From Pachypanchax playfairii (Eukaryota > Chordata > Actinopteri > Cyprinodontiformes > Aplocheilidae): a stretch of DNA of 64,000 nt. Position numbers and translations under genes: made by a program. Where the stretch lies: contig SSNP01000008.1 in assembly GCA_006937955.1 (NCBI GenBank), forward strand, positions 7,058,083 through 7,122,082, read 5' to 3'. Below, in pieces: positions 39,116-49,723 of this stretch. Every line of letters starts with the position of its first letter. Position 1 is the first letter of the stretch. The notes beneath the pieces are model-generated. The model was not told where the DNA came from. It was given only the letters and a program-made list of their open reading frames with translations, and did not search any database.

Positions 39116-40335
39116 CGCTTGATTTTGTACTGGATTGTCAAAGAAAACAAACACATAAGAAATGGACATATTAAGACCCAGACCCAGGCCTTATTTGAAT
39201 TCTTCAAACAAAACAAGCTGGTGAAGAACTTTGGCAGAGAACTGAGGATTTCAGCATCAACAGCCAATTTTCCAATGAGATCCTGGAGTGACACTAGGTC
39301 CTGTCTCTGTAACAGGTATCGGGCCTGGTTGACAACTGCTAGCAGTTTAAATAAAATGTTTCACTGGGGGAACGTTTTGGAGGGGTGGTGTCTGTGAATA
39401 TCATCAAATGAGACAGAGACCAGAAAAGATTCACAGAATAAGGTTATTGAGCTGACAGACTGTATGGACAGCTCTTAACACAACTTCAATGTCTGAACTG
39501 AGCTTGCATAAGGTGATCTGTATCAGACAAACACTTTTATCATATTGTCTCTTTTCACCCAACTTTTATACTGGTTTAACAAACAAGACAGTCTGTGGAT
39601 TAACATAATCAGCATTGAGTTTTATTTGTTTTTAATGTTTCTATTGTTTTGAATGGCTCTTTAATGACAGCACAGTTTTACAACATAAATGATTTAAATC
39701 ATCAGATTTGCTACACAAACATATAAACATACAGTATAGACAGCTGCAGGATCTTTACACACTTACTGGACCTCTCAGTTCCTTCACATACACTAAGCCT
39801 GCTACAACAACAAAAAAAGGGTGTAACCGTATAGATTAAAATATATACTATCACCAACAATACCATCAACAACACTTTAATAGATCCAGAAGGATTTATA
39901 TTAGTTAATCTGTCTATTCACATTATGAATATATGTACAGTATTATGAGCATTTATGGACCAAGTGTTGATGACCCTGCCTACAGAATTTATAGAGCGCA
40001 TTTGGAAAAGTGCATTTGTCCGTAACAACATGACATTCAGATCCGACCACACAAACAAAAGATCCTACAGTAAGTCTTTTGCCATTTTTAAAGTTTGCAA
40101 ATTTGTTTGACTATCAAAATTATTGCTTCTTTAGGCTGCATCATGAAACATATGAATCTATGTTATTATGTTAATCCTGACACACCAGTTTTGCTGTAAA
40201 TTTTACTCAGCTGTGAGCTTAAAACCCAAATGAGATGATAAAAACATTCTGCTGATGTTTCACATGTAAAGTGGAACATTTTGGTTCCTCTTTCCGCTGG
40301 GGTGTAGCCGAGTCAGCTACAACCATTTCAACAAG

Positions 40336-40340
40336 CCAAT
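40336..40340 (+). promoter_or_regulatory. CCAAT box upstream of receptor G
   Basis: GCCAATCAGATC 114 bp before the ATG, followed by TTCCTCCCATTTGAT and TACATTAA blocks shared with the promoter of gene A. Confidence 0.5.
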
Positions 40341-40449
40341 CAGATCACTCTCAAATGAGTTCCTCCCATTTGATATGACTACATTAATTCAAATCAAATT
40401 ATAATGTGACCAACATTAACTGCAGACCAGAGCTGAAAAAACCCTGACA

Positions 40450-42045
40450 ATGCATGTTGTGTTTTTCATGCTGCTGATAGTTCAAACTGGGTGTAAGTAC
40501 ATCTTGAAATGTCTGATTATTTTTATTTGTGTTTTGTTATTCAGAAGTTGAGGAGGTTTAATATTGCTAACTCTTCCATGGTTCATATGTTTTTTAGGGG
40601 GTACAGATGATGGACATTTTGTGACAAAGACAGCTGCTACTGGAGTAAATGTGACTCTGTATTGTCAACGCCACACATCTCCGGGTGTTGCGACCCTATT
40701 TTGGATCCGAGTTGCAGGTCATATGCCTGAAATCTTGGGCAAAACATTTAGCTTTAATTATGAGGTTGTAAATTCAAATTCTCGCATCACAACAAAACAA
40801 GAACCAGGAAAATTTGTTCTTCACATTGCAAAAATAAAGCAGAGTGACACAGCATTTTATTACTGCTTAAAATCACAGAAACACAATATAATTTTCTTAA
40901 ATGGAACATTTCTAAGAGTCAAAGGTGAGTATAGTAAAAATATAAAGATTTTAAATGTACTGTATATGTTTTAAATGTCTTTAAGGATTAATAGAAAACT
41001 ATGTAGAAATTTGAATTTAAAGTAATTTATTAATACATATGATTTATGTATTGGATTTTTCTCTCCTCATCAAATGATCTTTTCTTTACTTTTCTGGTAT
41101 TTATGTTTTTATTTACTTTCAGGACCAGAACCAAAGTTTATCAAAGTCATCCAGGACTCCCTGTTGGATACTGTTTATGATGGAGATTCTGTGTCTCTGC
41201 AGTGTTCAGTTCTTTCTGAATCAGACAACAAAATGTGTCCAGAAGAACACAGCGTGTTCTGGTTCAGAGTTGCGTCCAATAAATCCAATCCCAGTTTGAT
41301 TTATGCACACAGTAACAGTGATGGTGAATGTGAGCAGAAGCCTGAGTCAAAGAAGAGTTGTGTCTATAACTTCTTCAAGGACAACGTCAGTATCTCTGAT
41401 GCTGGGACTTATTTTTGTGCTCTGGCTGCATGTGGAAAAGTAGTTTTTGGAAATGGAACAAAACTGGAGATTGAAGGTGACTATTATATTTAAGAATAAC
41501 AATAATAATTTTGTCATTTATTTTTCATATTTTTATTGTACTATATTTTTTCATTTGATGTTTCAGTTGCTAACACAAATGATTCAGAGAAGAAAACATT
41601 TTTCCTTCTATTATGCGTCACACTGGTGATAGTTGTGATTGCTACAATCCTGCTTTTGTGCATGATAAGGAAAAACTCCTGTGAGTGTTGCAGAGGTAAT
41701 TTAATTAACTGTTGTCTTATTACAGTCATTTCCAAATATTAAAGTCTTCACAATTTTTAAAATGGTTCTAATTTTTGTAAACCATTTGTGACTTTTGCAT
41801 TCACATGCTGAAGCAGTAAAAATGGAACAGCATAATCAGCAGGTAAAGCAAAAACACATCAGTTATTTTTATTTTTATATATTTGTGCATTTATTAAAAT
41901 TAACTGTTGCATTTTATTTCCTCAGAGAACTGAAGATTCTTTAGTTTATTCTACAGCAGAATTTAAATGGTGGAGAACTGATAAAACAACGAGGAGAAAT
42001 TCAAGAAAAGAAACTGAAACGATCTACAGTGATGTCAGAGAATAA
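40450..42045 (+). CDS. NITR-like receptor G with ITSM-type tail (plus-strand lineage)
   Basis: Six exons: 40450-40492, 40598-40924, 41123-41476, 41567-41695, 41817-41842 and 41926-42045. They give an intact 332-residue frame. Signal peptide MHVVFFMLLIV. Domain 1: LYCQRH, LFWIRV, AFYYCLK, ending FLNGTFLRVKG, which keeps only a trace of a J motif. Domain 2: LQCSVLSES, VFWFRV, TYFCALAACG and J-like FGNGTKLEI, with six cysteines. The transmembrane helix is long, hydrophobic and uncharged, followed by a Cys-rich juxtamembrane CECC. The tail has LVYSTAEF and TIYSDV (Tyr about 327), which fits the T-x-Y-x-x-V/I immunoreceptor switch motif. Depending on SAP-type adaptors it could be inhibitory or activating. 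No lesion is seen in domains or splice sites. Confidence 0.83.
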
Positions 42046-42375
42046 ATATACAAACACTGGATTCATCAGATGATACTGGAGACCAAATTATTTTTGTTTG
42101 TAAAATCAGTTAGAAAAGTCCTTTAGAGGTAATTAAATGTAGATCCACCAAAATTATTTAATAGCTTAACGTTGGAGTTCTACTAGTTTAATCAATTTTA
42201 GATTTGTAAGTTAGATTATGATGGTTTTTAAAGGCAAATTTAGACGATATTTCCAAGCGAAATAAGAAGGGTAATGTTGCTCTCTTTCTTAATGTTATTG
42301 TTTTATCAGTCTGAGGCATTCACTGAGCACATCATCAGTTGGGGCCTTATCCTTGATGATCTTATGGATCTTGAT

Positions 42376-42432
42376 TCAATTTAATTCAATTCAATTCAAC
42401 TTTATTGTCCCAAAGGGAAACTTTGTTTGCAG
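42376..42432 (+). repeat. Short retroposon-tail repeat
   Basis: AATTCAATTCAATTCAACTTTATTGTCCCAAAGGGAAA is the familiar fish repeat end with a pentamer reiteration. A related tract, (AATGA)n followed by CTTTATTTATCCCAGAAGGGAAA, is at 47920-47975. Confidence 0.5.
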
Positions 42433-42839
42433 TAGTGTACAATAAAAACTATTAGGAAAAATTATTCAGGATGATGTCTCATCCTGAATAATGGTTCTCA
42501 CACTCATTAGTCGTGAGCCTCCTTCTTTACAGCTATAGTGTAAAGTTTTAGGGCGCTGGATGTGGGATGGAAACCTCCGTACACGGTTGGGAGCTTTCAA
42601 ATCTTTGGAGGTGTCTGAGTGTAGGTATGTATGTACATATATTTCTTTAATTTTTTTGTTCTCTTGTGTTATTAAGTTTAACTTTTGTTCTGTGATGCAC
42701 TTTGTCTGACTTTTGAAAAGTGAAAAGTGTGAAAGTGCTCCTTGAACTTTGTGTTTTTCTTGACTTTGCAAGCTAAAGAAAACTCCCCAATCATTTACAT
42801 GGACATGAGCCAATATCTGAATGTCTTTCAATCATATTA

Positions 42840-43541
42840 CAGTGGTCGACGCTTATATGCACAAAAATGCTGGGCACGTTCCTGCGTCATAGAAAATCCA
42901 TACGCTTATATGCACTGCTCAGACGCCTATTTGCACAAAACATTTGGAGTATCATACATGCATCTCACTAAATCTCACTGTTTCTCACTAGTTACTTGAC
43001 CGTAAACCTCCGCTGGTGTTCTCACACACACAGTCGCTGTTAGGTGTGTGGAACTAGACTGCTCTGGCATTTACACATGTGTGTCTAGCGCGCATCTGCC
43101 TAAAGCTGTCAGACAGTCGCCAAAAATTAATCACCGGCTTCTTCAGTGTGAAATAGTGTCACATGTAACATTTGTTCTAGTTTTTATTGCCCGATCATGA
43201 GTTCTTAATATCCAATATAGAAAACCGTTCTGTTCTGTTACTAACCATAACTTAATCTGTGCCGTCACCGTCGTGTCCATGCGCGCGCGTATCTGGTGCA
43301 TCTGTTTACTTATAGTGTCATAGTGGATCCTCTCTATGAGTATATAACTCCCTTTGTTTGAGAGTTTTATTCTCCTAATATATTGTAATTGTGTTATTAC
43401 ATCATTTCCAATTATCTGTTATCAATACTGAATACTGCTACCCGTGTTTACAGTCCAAATGACCACCGACGGATAATTGCACACAATGCTTAAATGCACA
43501 AAACCGCTGGGCGCTGAGGTGCATATAACCGTCGTCCACTC
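42840..43541. mobile_element. Non-autonomous Tc1/mariner-type (pogo/Tigger-like) MITE
   Basis: About 702 bp flanked by TA on both sides. The left end reads CAGTGGTCGACGCTTATATG and the right end, reverse-complemented, GAGTGGACGACGGTTATATG. Subterminal blocks (TGCTGGGCACG against CGCTGGGCGCTG) also mirror each other. CAGTGG ends and a TA target duplication are typical of pogo/Tigger elements. There is no transposase frame. The equivalent place in the duplicate near gene I has no insertion, so it came after the duplication. Confidence 0.75.
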
Positions 43542-44120
43542 TATTACAATTGAGTAATCATCCTAATAATGCCAATAACAATTGAGTAACTATACTGTAT
43601 GTTGCAGCTGATGCACAGTCTGAAGTATATATTTAATAAAATGCCAAGTACTTAGAAGCAATATTTTTGTTAAACTGAATGAAGAATATGTGCACAGTTA
43701 CAAAAAAAAATAATGACACTAGATTTGGATCAGCAACTTTAATATCAGGACAAATCTGAACAACTGCATTTATAAAGTAACTTTATTAAATTCACATCAT
43801 CATTCGTGGGAAAGATTATTGCTTCTCATTTGACATAGTGACCTGTTCTGATTCAAGTTCCATGTTACAAATTATATTTAGTTTCTTTTTATTTGATTTA
43901 CTTGTAAATATATGTAGATTTTTGTATCTAATACACAACACTGTATGTTTATTGGGTATGTAAACTGCCAGTTTTACTGAGTACACCTTGAGTGAAAACC
44001 ATTTGTGAACACATTTTGATTATTAACCCATATATACAATCATAACAGATTGAAAACAGAAATTACAACTTAATCACGTGCAAACTTAGATACCCACTAC
44101 ATGAAACTAGTGGTGGGTGT

Positions 44121-46704
44121 CTATGAGCAGGCTTTGTTTGGCTGGTGTTGGTGATCTGATCTGGCTGAAGAGTAAACACATTCTTGTGACAATTCTCTTT
44201 TTTTACTCCCCCGTTTTCCTCTGATTTGCACTGCTGCGTAATCCACGTCTCTTGCCTCACCATTCTACAAAAGAGATACAGGTTTAATGTGTTTATTATG
44301 TCTTTAGAACAAACGATGACAAACATGAATCATCAGAGCTATACTCACCAAACGAGATGACTGATCTACACTTGACTTGTCATCTTGAAAATGATGGTGG
44401 GAATTTACTTCTCCTTTAAAGAAACCAAAGCATCATGAGTATTTTAATATGAGGGACATCATGGTTCCAGTTTTCATTCTCATTGTGTTGCTTAAACTAT
44501 TTTAAATGTATTTGTTAATCTAATGGTTAAACTATGTAATTCTACTACTCTTCTTGAAAGGGTTGAACCAGAGAAGGACAGAAAGCTACAGAGTAAAGTT
44601 ACTGAACATTGACACTAAGATCATGCTTTGAACTCAATTACCAAAATGCTGTAACGTCAATCAAATTACCAATTACCAAAGGCCTAGTTGTCACATGTTT
44701 AGTATGTTTTTGTATTTGTGTTTTTCTTACTCTGAAAATTCAAAGTTTTGCTCCTTGAACGTTAATGTATTATTTTATCAAGATTGAGTTGATGGATAAT
44801 AATGTTAAGGAAAGTTTGGATATGTAGTTGTGGTTAACCTACCTTTCAGAGGTTCAAAAACTTGTTTGTTTTTTATGTAGATAATCAACAGAATGATCAC
44901 AAAAACACAGCAGACTAACAGTCCTCCAACTGTGATAACAATGGGGTCCAATTCTGGTTCTGGATCAGAATAAAACTTGTTTAAACCACTCAAACCATGG
45001 ATATCACATTTGTACATTAAGCAAAATGTGTATCTTTACAGCAAACAAACAACAGAACCCAAAATTAAGTTAAAGGTGGAATATGGAACTCAAACACCAA
45101 AACAAGATCCAGAGCGCGGATGCCGCAGCCACAACAATAAAACAAGGCCTCCAGCTGTTGGGGTGACAGGCTCGTGAACCCCGTATTAGGCAACCTGCAA
45201 TGGTGCCTACTACTCTGCTCGCTATTAACTGGTAGATGTAAACATAATGCCAACATAGTGTCAGTCAAAATAAATATTATATTTTACTTCAGATATAAAT
45301 TACTTTACTTTCATTCTGCACCCCTAAACACCCCGTGAAGGTTCTAGGGTTTTTATTCATTTATTTTAAAATTGCTTTTTTATAAAAATGTTCCATATTC
45401 CACATTTAATTATAAAGTAGTTAATGAACAAAGACTTTTTAGAACCTCATGTCTCCAGATCTAACATCTGCCAGTGATACTGAATTACCAAGATAATTTT
45501 TAGAAGGAGCCCATGAATTTATGGACTCTCCTAACACACAGATGTCACACACTTTTCTGTCACAATCTTTTTGACTTTCACTCCAGTCTTAATTCGTGAG
45601 AAACCAGCTGACTAATAAATGTACCCGCCCACCCACATTTGACCAAATAAATCATGGAAAATGAATTAAGTACAAGAACATACTTGTCTCCACTTTGGTT
45701 CCTTCTCCAAACAGGATTGCTCCACATGAGGCAATAGCACAGTAGTAAGTTCCAGCATCAGAGGAGCCTTGAGGTGAAAAACTGTAAGAACAACTGCTCT
45801 CTGGATTTTTTTTGCTGATGTTCTGAGAGTAAACTAGAGCTGGATCAAATCTTTCTGATCTGGTTCTGAACCAGTGCACATTGTGTTCTGCAGGACACTG
45901 GACTTTGTTTTCTTTGTTCTTGGGAAGAATTGGACACAAGAGAATCTTGAAGTCTCCCAGCTGGACCAAGTCAGTGTTCAAATTTTGATGGTCATAAAAA
46001 GAGTGCTGCTGGTCTGCATGGTTCAAGTGAAAAAAACAATTAAAACACAAAACATTCTAATCATCATGTAAAACAAATGATCAACACGTTGTAGGGAGAG
46101 TGACTCTTACCTTTCACAGCCAAGAAGGTGCCATTGATAAACATCTGGGATTGTTTTGTTGCAACGTGACAGAAATACGATGCTTCATCCTCTTTACTAA
46201 TGTTAGAGATTGTAAGAGAATACTGAGACTCCACTTTTGTAACTGTGAAGCGTGAACTTTTAAAATTGTCATCTTTTTTTACTCTACCAGCAATCACAAT
46301 AGCTATTGTTTCAACCATATGTCCTAAAGGCTGCTTGTACCAGTGAAAGCTATTAGGATTCTTATCAGTGACATTACATTCAATCGTAACGTTACCACCC
46401 AGACTGACTTCAGTCAAAGAGATCGGGGTAGAAACATCAGCAGCTTGAATAAGAGCTGTAGAAGAAGAAATAAACACACAAACACAGTAATTACAGTCAC
46501 TTAAGATACAAGCATTAAAGGATTGTTACTAATATTACATATGCACAGGATGTCTTCAAATTCAACCCCTGTATTTGACAAGATATTTAAACCTCCTACA
46601 GCTTTGTTGTTTGTTACAAATAAATTGTAATCATGATTTTTTTATATATAATTATACTTACAACATATACCAAGGAGAATCAAATTAGCCAGTCTGACAA
46701 TCAT
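44121..46704 (-). CDS. NITR-like inhibitory receptor H (minus-strand lineage, ITIM)
   Basis: Minus-strand exons: 46704-46662, 46455-46111, 46013-45684, 44959-44843, 44413-44349 and 44264-44121. They give an intact 347-residue frame. Signal peptide MIVRLANLILL. Domain 1: IECNVT, HWYKQPLGHM, ASYFCHV, ending in FINGTFLAVKG. Domain 2: LLCPILPK, VHWFRTRS, TYYCAIASCG, J-like FGEGTKVETS. The transmembrane segment includes GGLLVCCVFVIILL and has no charge. The tail has VDYAAV (Tyr about 309), a canonical V-x-Y-x-x-V ITIM, then a basic stretch and CVYSSA, where the final hydrophobic residue of the second motif is replaced by Ala. A TTAA-flanked MITE lies in the intron between the second Ig exon and the transmembrane exon. 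It is the segmental duplicate of gene I. CCAAT box at 46808-46812. Confidence 0.83.
45070..45409. mobile_element. TTAA-flanked MITE in an intron of receptor H
   Basis: About 340 bp bounded by TTAA on each side. Inner ends are AGGTGGAATATGGAAC on the left and, reverse-complemented, ATGTGGAATATGGAAC on the right. TTAA duplications are typical of piggyBac-like and Kolobok-like elements. There is no coding capacity. Gene I has a short intron without it at the same place. Confidence 0.75.
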
Positions 46705-46807
46705 TGTTGTACAGCCACTTCTTTGTCACTTACTCTACTGAAGACCTTTTGCCTAAATGGAAGGTTTAGTGATGAAGTGATCAAAGTTTCTGTAGTAGAA
46801 TTCAATG

Positions 46808-46812
46808 ATTGG
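46808..46812 (-). promoter_or_regulatory. CCAAT box upstream of receptor H
   Basis: GCCAATCATTG on the gene strand, about 104 bp before the ATG. Confidence 0.5.
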
Positions 46813-47221
46813 CTGAAAAGTTGAAGATGAACAGCCCCCTGTATAATAAACCTATGGGCCAGATTTCATTTGATAAGAGGTGTAGACCTTTCGGTCTTTA
46901 AGCAAAAGTGTAATGTTGAGGTTTGTGGTTAATTTAGCAAAAGCTGCGAGAAAGGTGGACACTCGTATTGTCACTCGCCATGCCACCAGTCAGCCTGTAT
47001 TCAGTGTTCCGCACATATTTTGTCTTCATTTCATTTTTTTTTTTGTGATTTGGGTTCAGTTTAAGTAGATTTGTATTTAGTTTTAGTAATCATGTTTTGA
47101 GTTGGCAACATTCACTCCTTCACTTTTGTTCTGTAATTTAGTTGACGTCCTGCACCTGCTCAAACCCCAATCATGCTAATTGCTCCTTGTTGAATGTCAC
47201 ACACTTAACCTGCACTTAATT

Positions 47222-47257
47222 CCTGCCTGCCTGTCTGCCTGCCTGCCTGCCTGTGTG

Positions 47258-47293
<36 letters not shown>

Positions 47294-47295
47294 CC
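47222..47295. repeat. (CTGC)n microsatellite
   Basis: About 18 CTGC/CCTG units with two interruptions (CTGT and TGTG). Confidence 0.95.
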
Positions 47296-47307
47296 ATTTC
47301 TTGTCCA

Positions 47308-47990
47308 CAGTACAGTGTTGTGAAAAATTATTTGCCCTCTACAGTCTGTATTTGTTTTTTTGTGACACATGTCAGATCAGTAAACAATTTGTATGTTCTG
47401 ATGAAGATAACCTTAGTAAATAAACTCCAGATTAAAAAATGTTTTGTTAGAGGTAAATAAAAATAGAACGCAATGATCTCCAAAACTCAAACTCAGATGT
47501 TGCTCTAAAACCTAAGTGTACATTTTAGCATTAATGATGCCTTTCTAGATGTGTAAACTACCCACCTCATAGAGACCAATGTAATTGACCAATTAGAGAT
47601 ACTCATATCCTCTTTTGTCTGTAGAACATGATCACTGTGGTTTCCAAAAAGAATTTCCAAGTTGGACCAAATCTGACCATAGATCAGTTTTCCACTTCAC
47701 ATGAGACCATTTTGGAAAGAACCTCAGCGCAGAGAAGACGTCCGCATTTCATGTTGATAAATGGCTTCTGCTTTGAATGATACATCCTTAAATGGCATTA
47801 ATGTACTGAACATTGAATTGTGTCAACAGTGATCTGGAAATGCTCTTGAGCCCATGTGCTGATGTCCAGTAAATAATTGTCTGTTTTCAGTGCAGTGCTG
47901 CATCAGGGCCCACTCATAATAAATGAAATGATGAAATGAAATGAAAATACTTTATTTATCCCAGAAGGGAAATTCAAGTCAATATCTAGT
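47308..47990 (-). mobile_element. Degenerate DNA-transposon relic (Tc1-like?)
   Basis: On the minus strand, 47600-47800 contains AAGTGGAAAACTGATCTATGGTC and AATTCTTTTTGGAAACCA. These recall the KWKTxLWSDxSKFEILFGNH segment of Tc1/mariner-type transposases in fish repeats. Many stops are present. A CAGTGTTGTGAAAAATTATTTGCCC block at 47315 may be a separate repeat, also seen diverged at about 52168. Family assignment is tentative. Confidence 0.4.
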
Positions 47991-48542
47991 TTTAACTTTT
48001 TGTTTGACATTCAGAAGTGTTTCCGACTCTGATGGAGTGCTTTGGATTGCTGTGTAACCCAAATGTGCTTAAGGTTAAGGTCATGAACTGATGTCAGACA
48101 TTATTCTTCAGGATTTTCTGTAGATCCGAATTCCTGTTGCTGTCAGTTACAGCAAGTTGTCCAGGTCCTGAAGCAGCAAAGCAGCTTGAGATCAGCCCAC
48201 TACAACCACCATGTTTGACTGTTAAACATACTGTAGTTTATATTGCTTACTGTTTTCCTTTTTTTCTTGATGGCAGAAGACTTGAGAAGTTCCAGTGACT
48301 GAGTCTGTGGAGAGGGAAGGGCAGCAGGGAAGGGGTGTGCAGGTGGGTCCAGGAGGCAGGTAGGTGAATGGTGGAAAGTGGGTAGGGTAGTGCACAAGCA
48401 TCTTGGGGGGGGGGTTCTTTCTGTTTACAGATATTTCCTTTCATCCAGGACTCTCAAAGACCAGCAGGGTGTCAGTCATGCCAAAGTTTCCCAGGAGAAA
48501 TGATTTCACACTGGTAAATGAATAACATTAATACACTGGGTA

Positions 48543-48832
48543 AATGGTAAATGACGTTTACTTGTATAGCACCTTTTGAGTCAAAAGACACAAAAAGCTT
48601 CACACTCCAGAGTGTCATTCACCCATTCACACACACACACTCACATGTTTGGTGGTGATAAACTACACCCGGCACTACCAGACTCTCTGAGCCCCAACAA
48701 ACAGGAAAATGTGAAGTGTCTTGCCCATGGACACAATGGAAAAGCAGTCTTTTTTCCAGATTCAAACTGGTGACTGGTGGCCCTCTGGTTACTGGATGAC
48801 CTTCTCTACCTACTGAACTGCTGCTATGGTGC
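48543..48832 (-). repeat. SINE-like element, reverse copy
   Basis: Reverse-orientation counterpart of the 30915 element. It begins GGTAAATGACGTTTACTTGTATAG and includes CATTCACCCATTCACACACAC and GTGTCTTGCCCATGGACACA. Confidence 0.55.
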
Positions 48833-48837
48833 CTGAA

Positions 48838-49140
48838 CCATGGTGCAGTTGGTAGCATTGTTGCCTTGCAGGAAGAAGGTCCTGGGTTCAAAATCTGGCC
48901 AGGACTTTTCCACGTGAACTTTGCATGTTCTATCTATGCATGCATGCATGTGGGGGTTTTCTCAGGAGATCCCGGCTTCATCCCACACATCAAAAATATG
49001 CAAGATAGGTTGATATGCAATGCAATTTGGCTCTAGCTGTGATGGTGTACAGTACGTGAATATGTTGTTCATCTATAAGTGGCCCTGTGATGGACAACAT
49101 GACAGAGCCTGTGAATGGGATAAACACAGTCCTACATTCC
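48838..49140 (+). repeat. Teleost SINE-type composite repeat
   Basis: GGTGCAGTTGGTAGCATTGTTGCCTTGCAGGAAGAAGGTCCTGGGTTC, then GCATGTTC and GGCTTCATCCCACACATC. Same family as 38625-39115 and better preserved in its head. Confidence 0.6.
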
Positions 49141-49723
49141 TTCTAAATCCTTATTTCATTTTGTTAAAAAAACATCTTATTTAGTTGTTGTTTTCCCCAC
49201 AATGAAAGTGTTAATCAGTGTACAAGTCTTTGTGTGTTGTTTCCAACTATAGAACCCAAAGAAAAATTCTTTGTTTACATGGACATGACCCAGTGTCTCA
49301 AAGTCTTTCAGTTCAAAGTATATAATAATATATTGCTAAGTCCTTAAAATGAAATTTATTTTCAAATTGATGAATCAAATTAAGTGTGTGCTGGTGAAAA
49401 AAAAAAAAAAACAAGAATATTAGATTTTGGTTCAATAACTTTAATATCAGGACAAATCTTAAGAACTGTACATTTAAAGGAAGTTTAGGAAGGAAACACA
49501 TTTAGAGAAAACATATTTCTACAAATTTGATGGTATATAATAGAATTATAAAATATAAATTAGTAATTTGAACAGATGTGAGTGGTGCATCTGATATGTT
49601 TACTATGTGTCCCCAAAATAAGCAACACATGAAAATGATGCTTGACGGAACATCATTTGTGAACACATTTTGGTGTATTAACCATTTTATACAATCATGA
49701 CAGATTAAAACAGAAATTATAAA

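Larger units (their letters stand above)
35746..40335. other. Spacer between divergent receptors F and G, no gene supported
   Basis: F reads left and G right, so the two promoters flank this 4.6 kb. Long AT-rich stretches (35.9-37.5 kb) hold only domainless frames. Repeats are at 37535-37740 and 38625-39115. The stretch 39110-39420 is unassigned. Confidence 0.45.
42730..46930 (-). repeat. Segmental duplication unit carrying receptor H
   Basis: Matches 49205-51985 in order and orientation: TTTACATGGACATGA block, receptor 3' region, all six exons, promoter, and the upstream block with CCTATGGGCCAGATTTCATTT and GTGTAGACCTTT. It is longer because of two MITE insertions (42840-43541 and 45070-45409). 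Boundaries are approximate. Confidence 0.8.

Noticed and set aside
38515..39397. Overlapping 100-130 codon plus-strand frames
   Set aside because: They coincide with a SINE-type repeat and unassigned DNA, with no domain or splice continuity.
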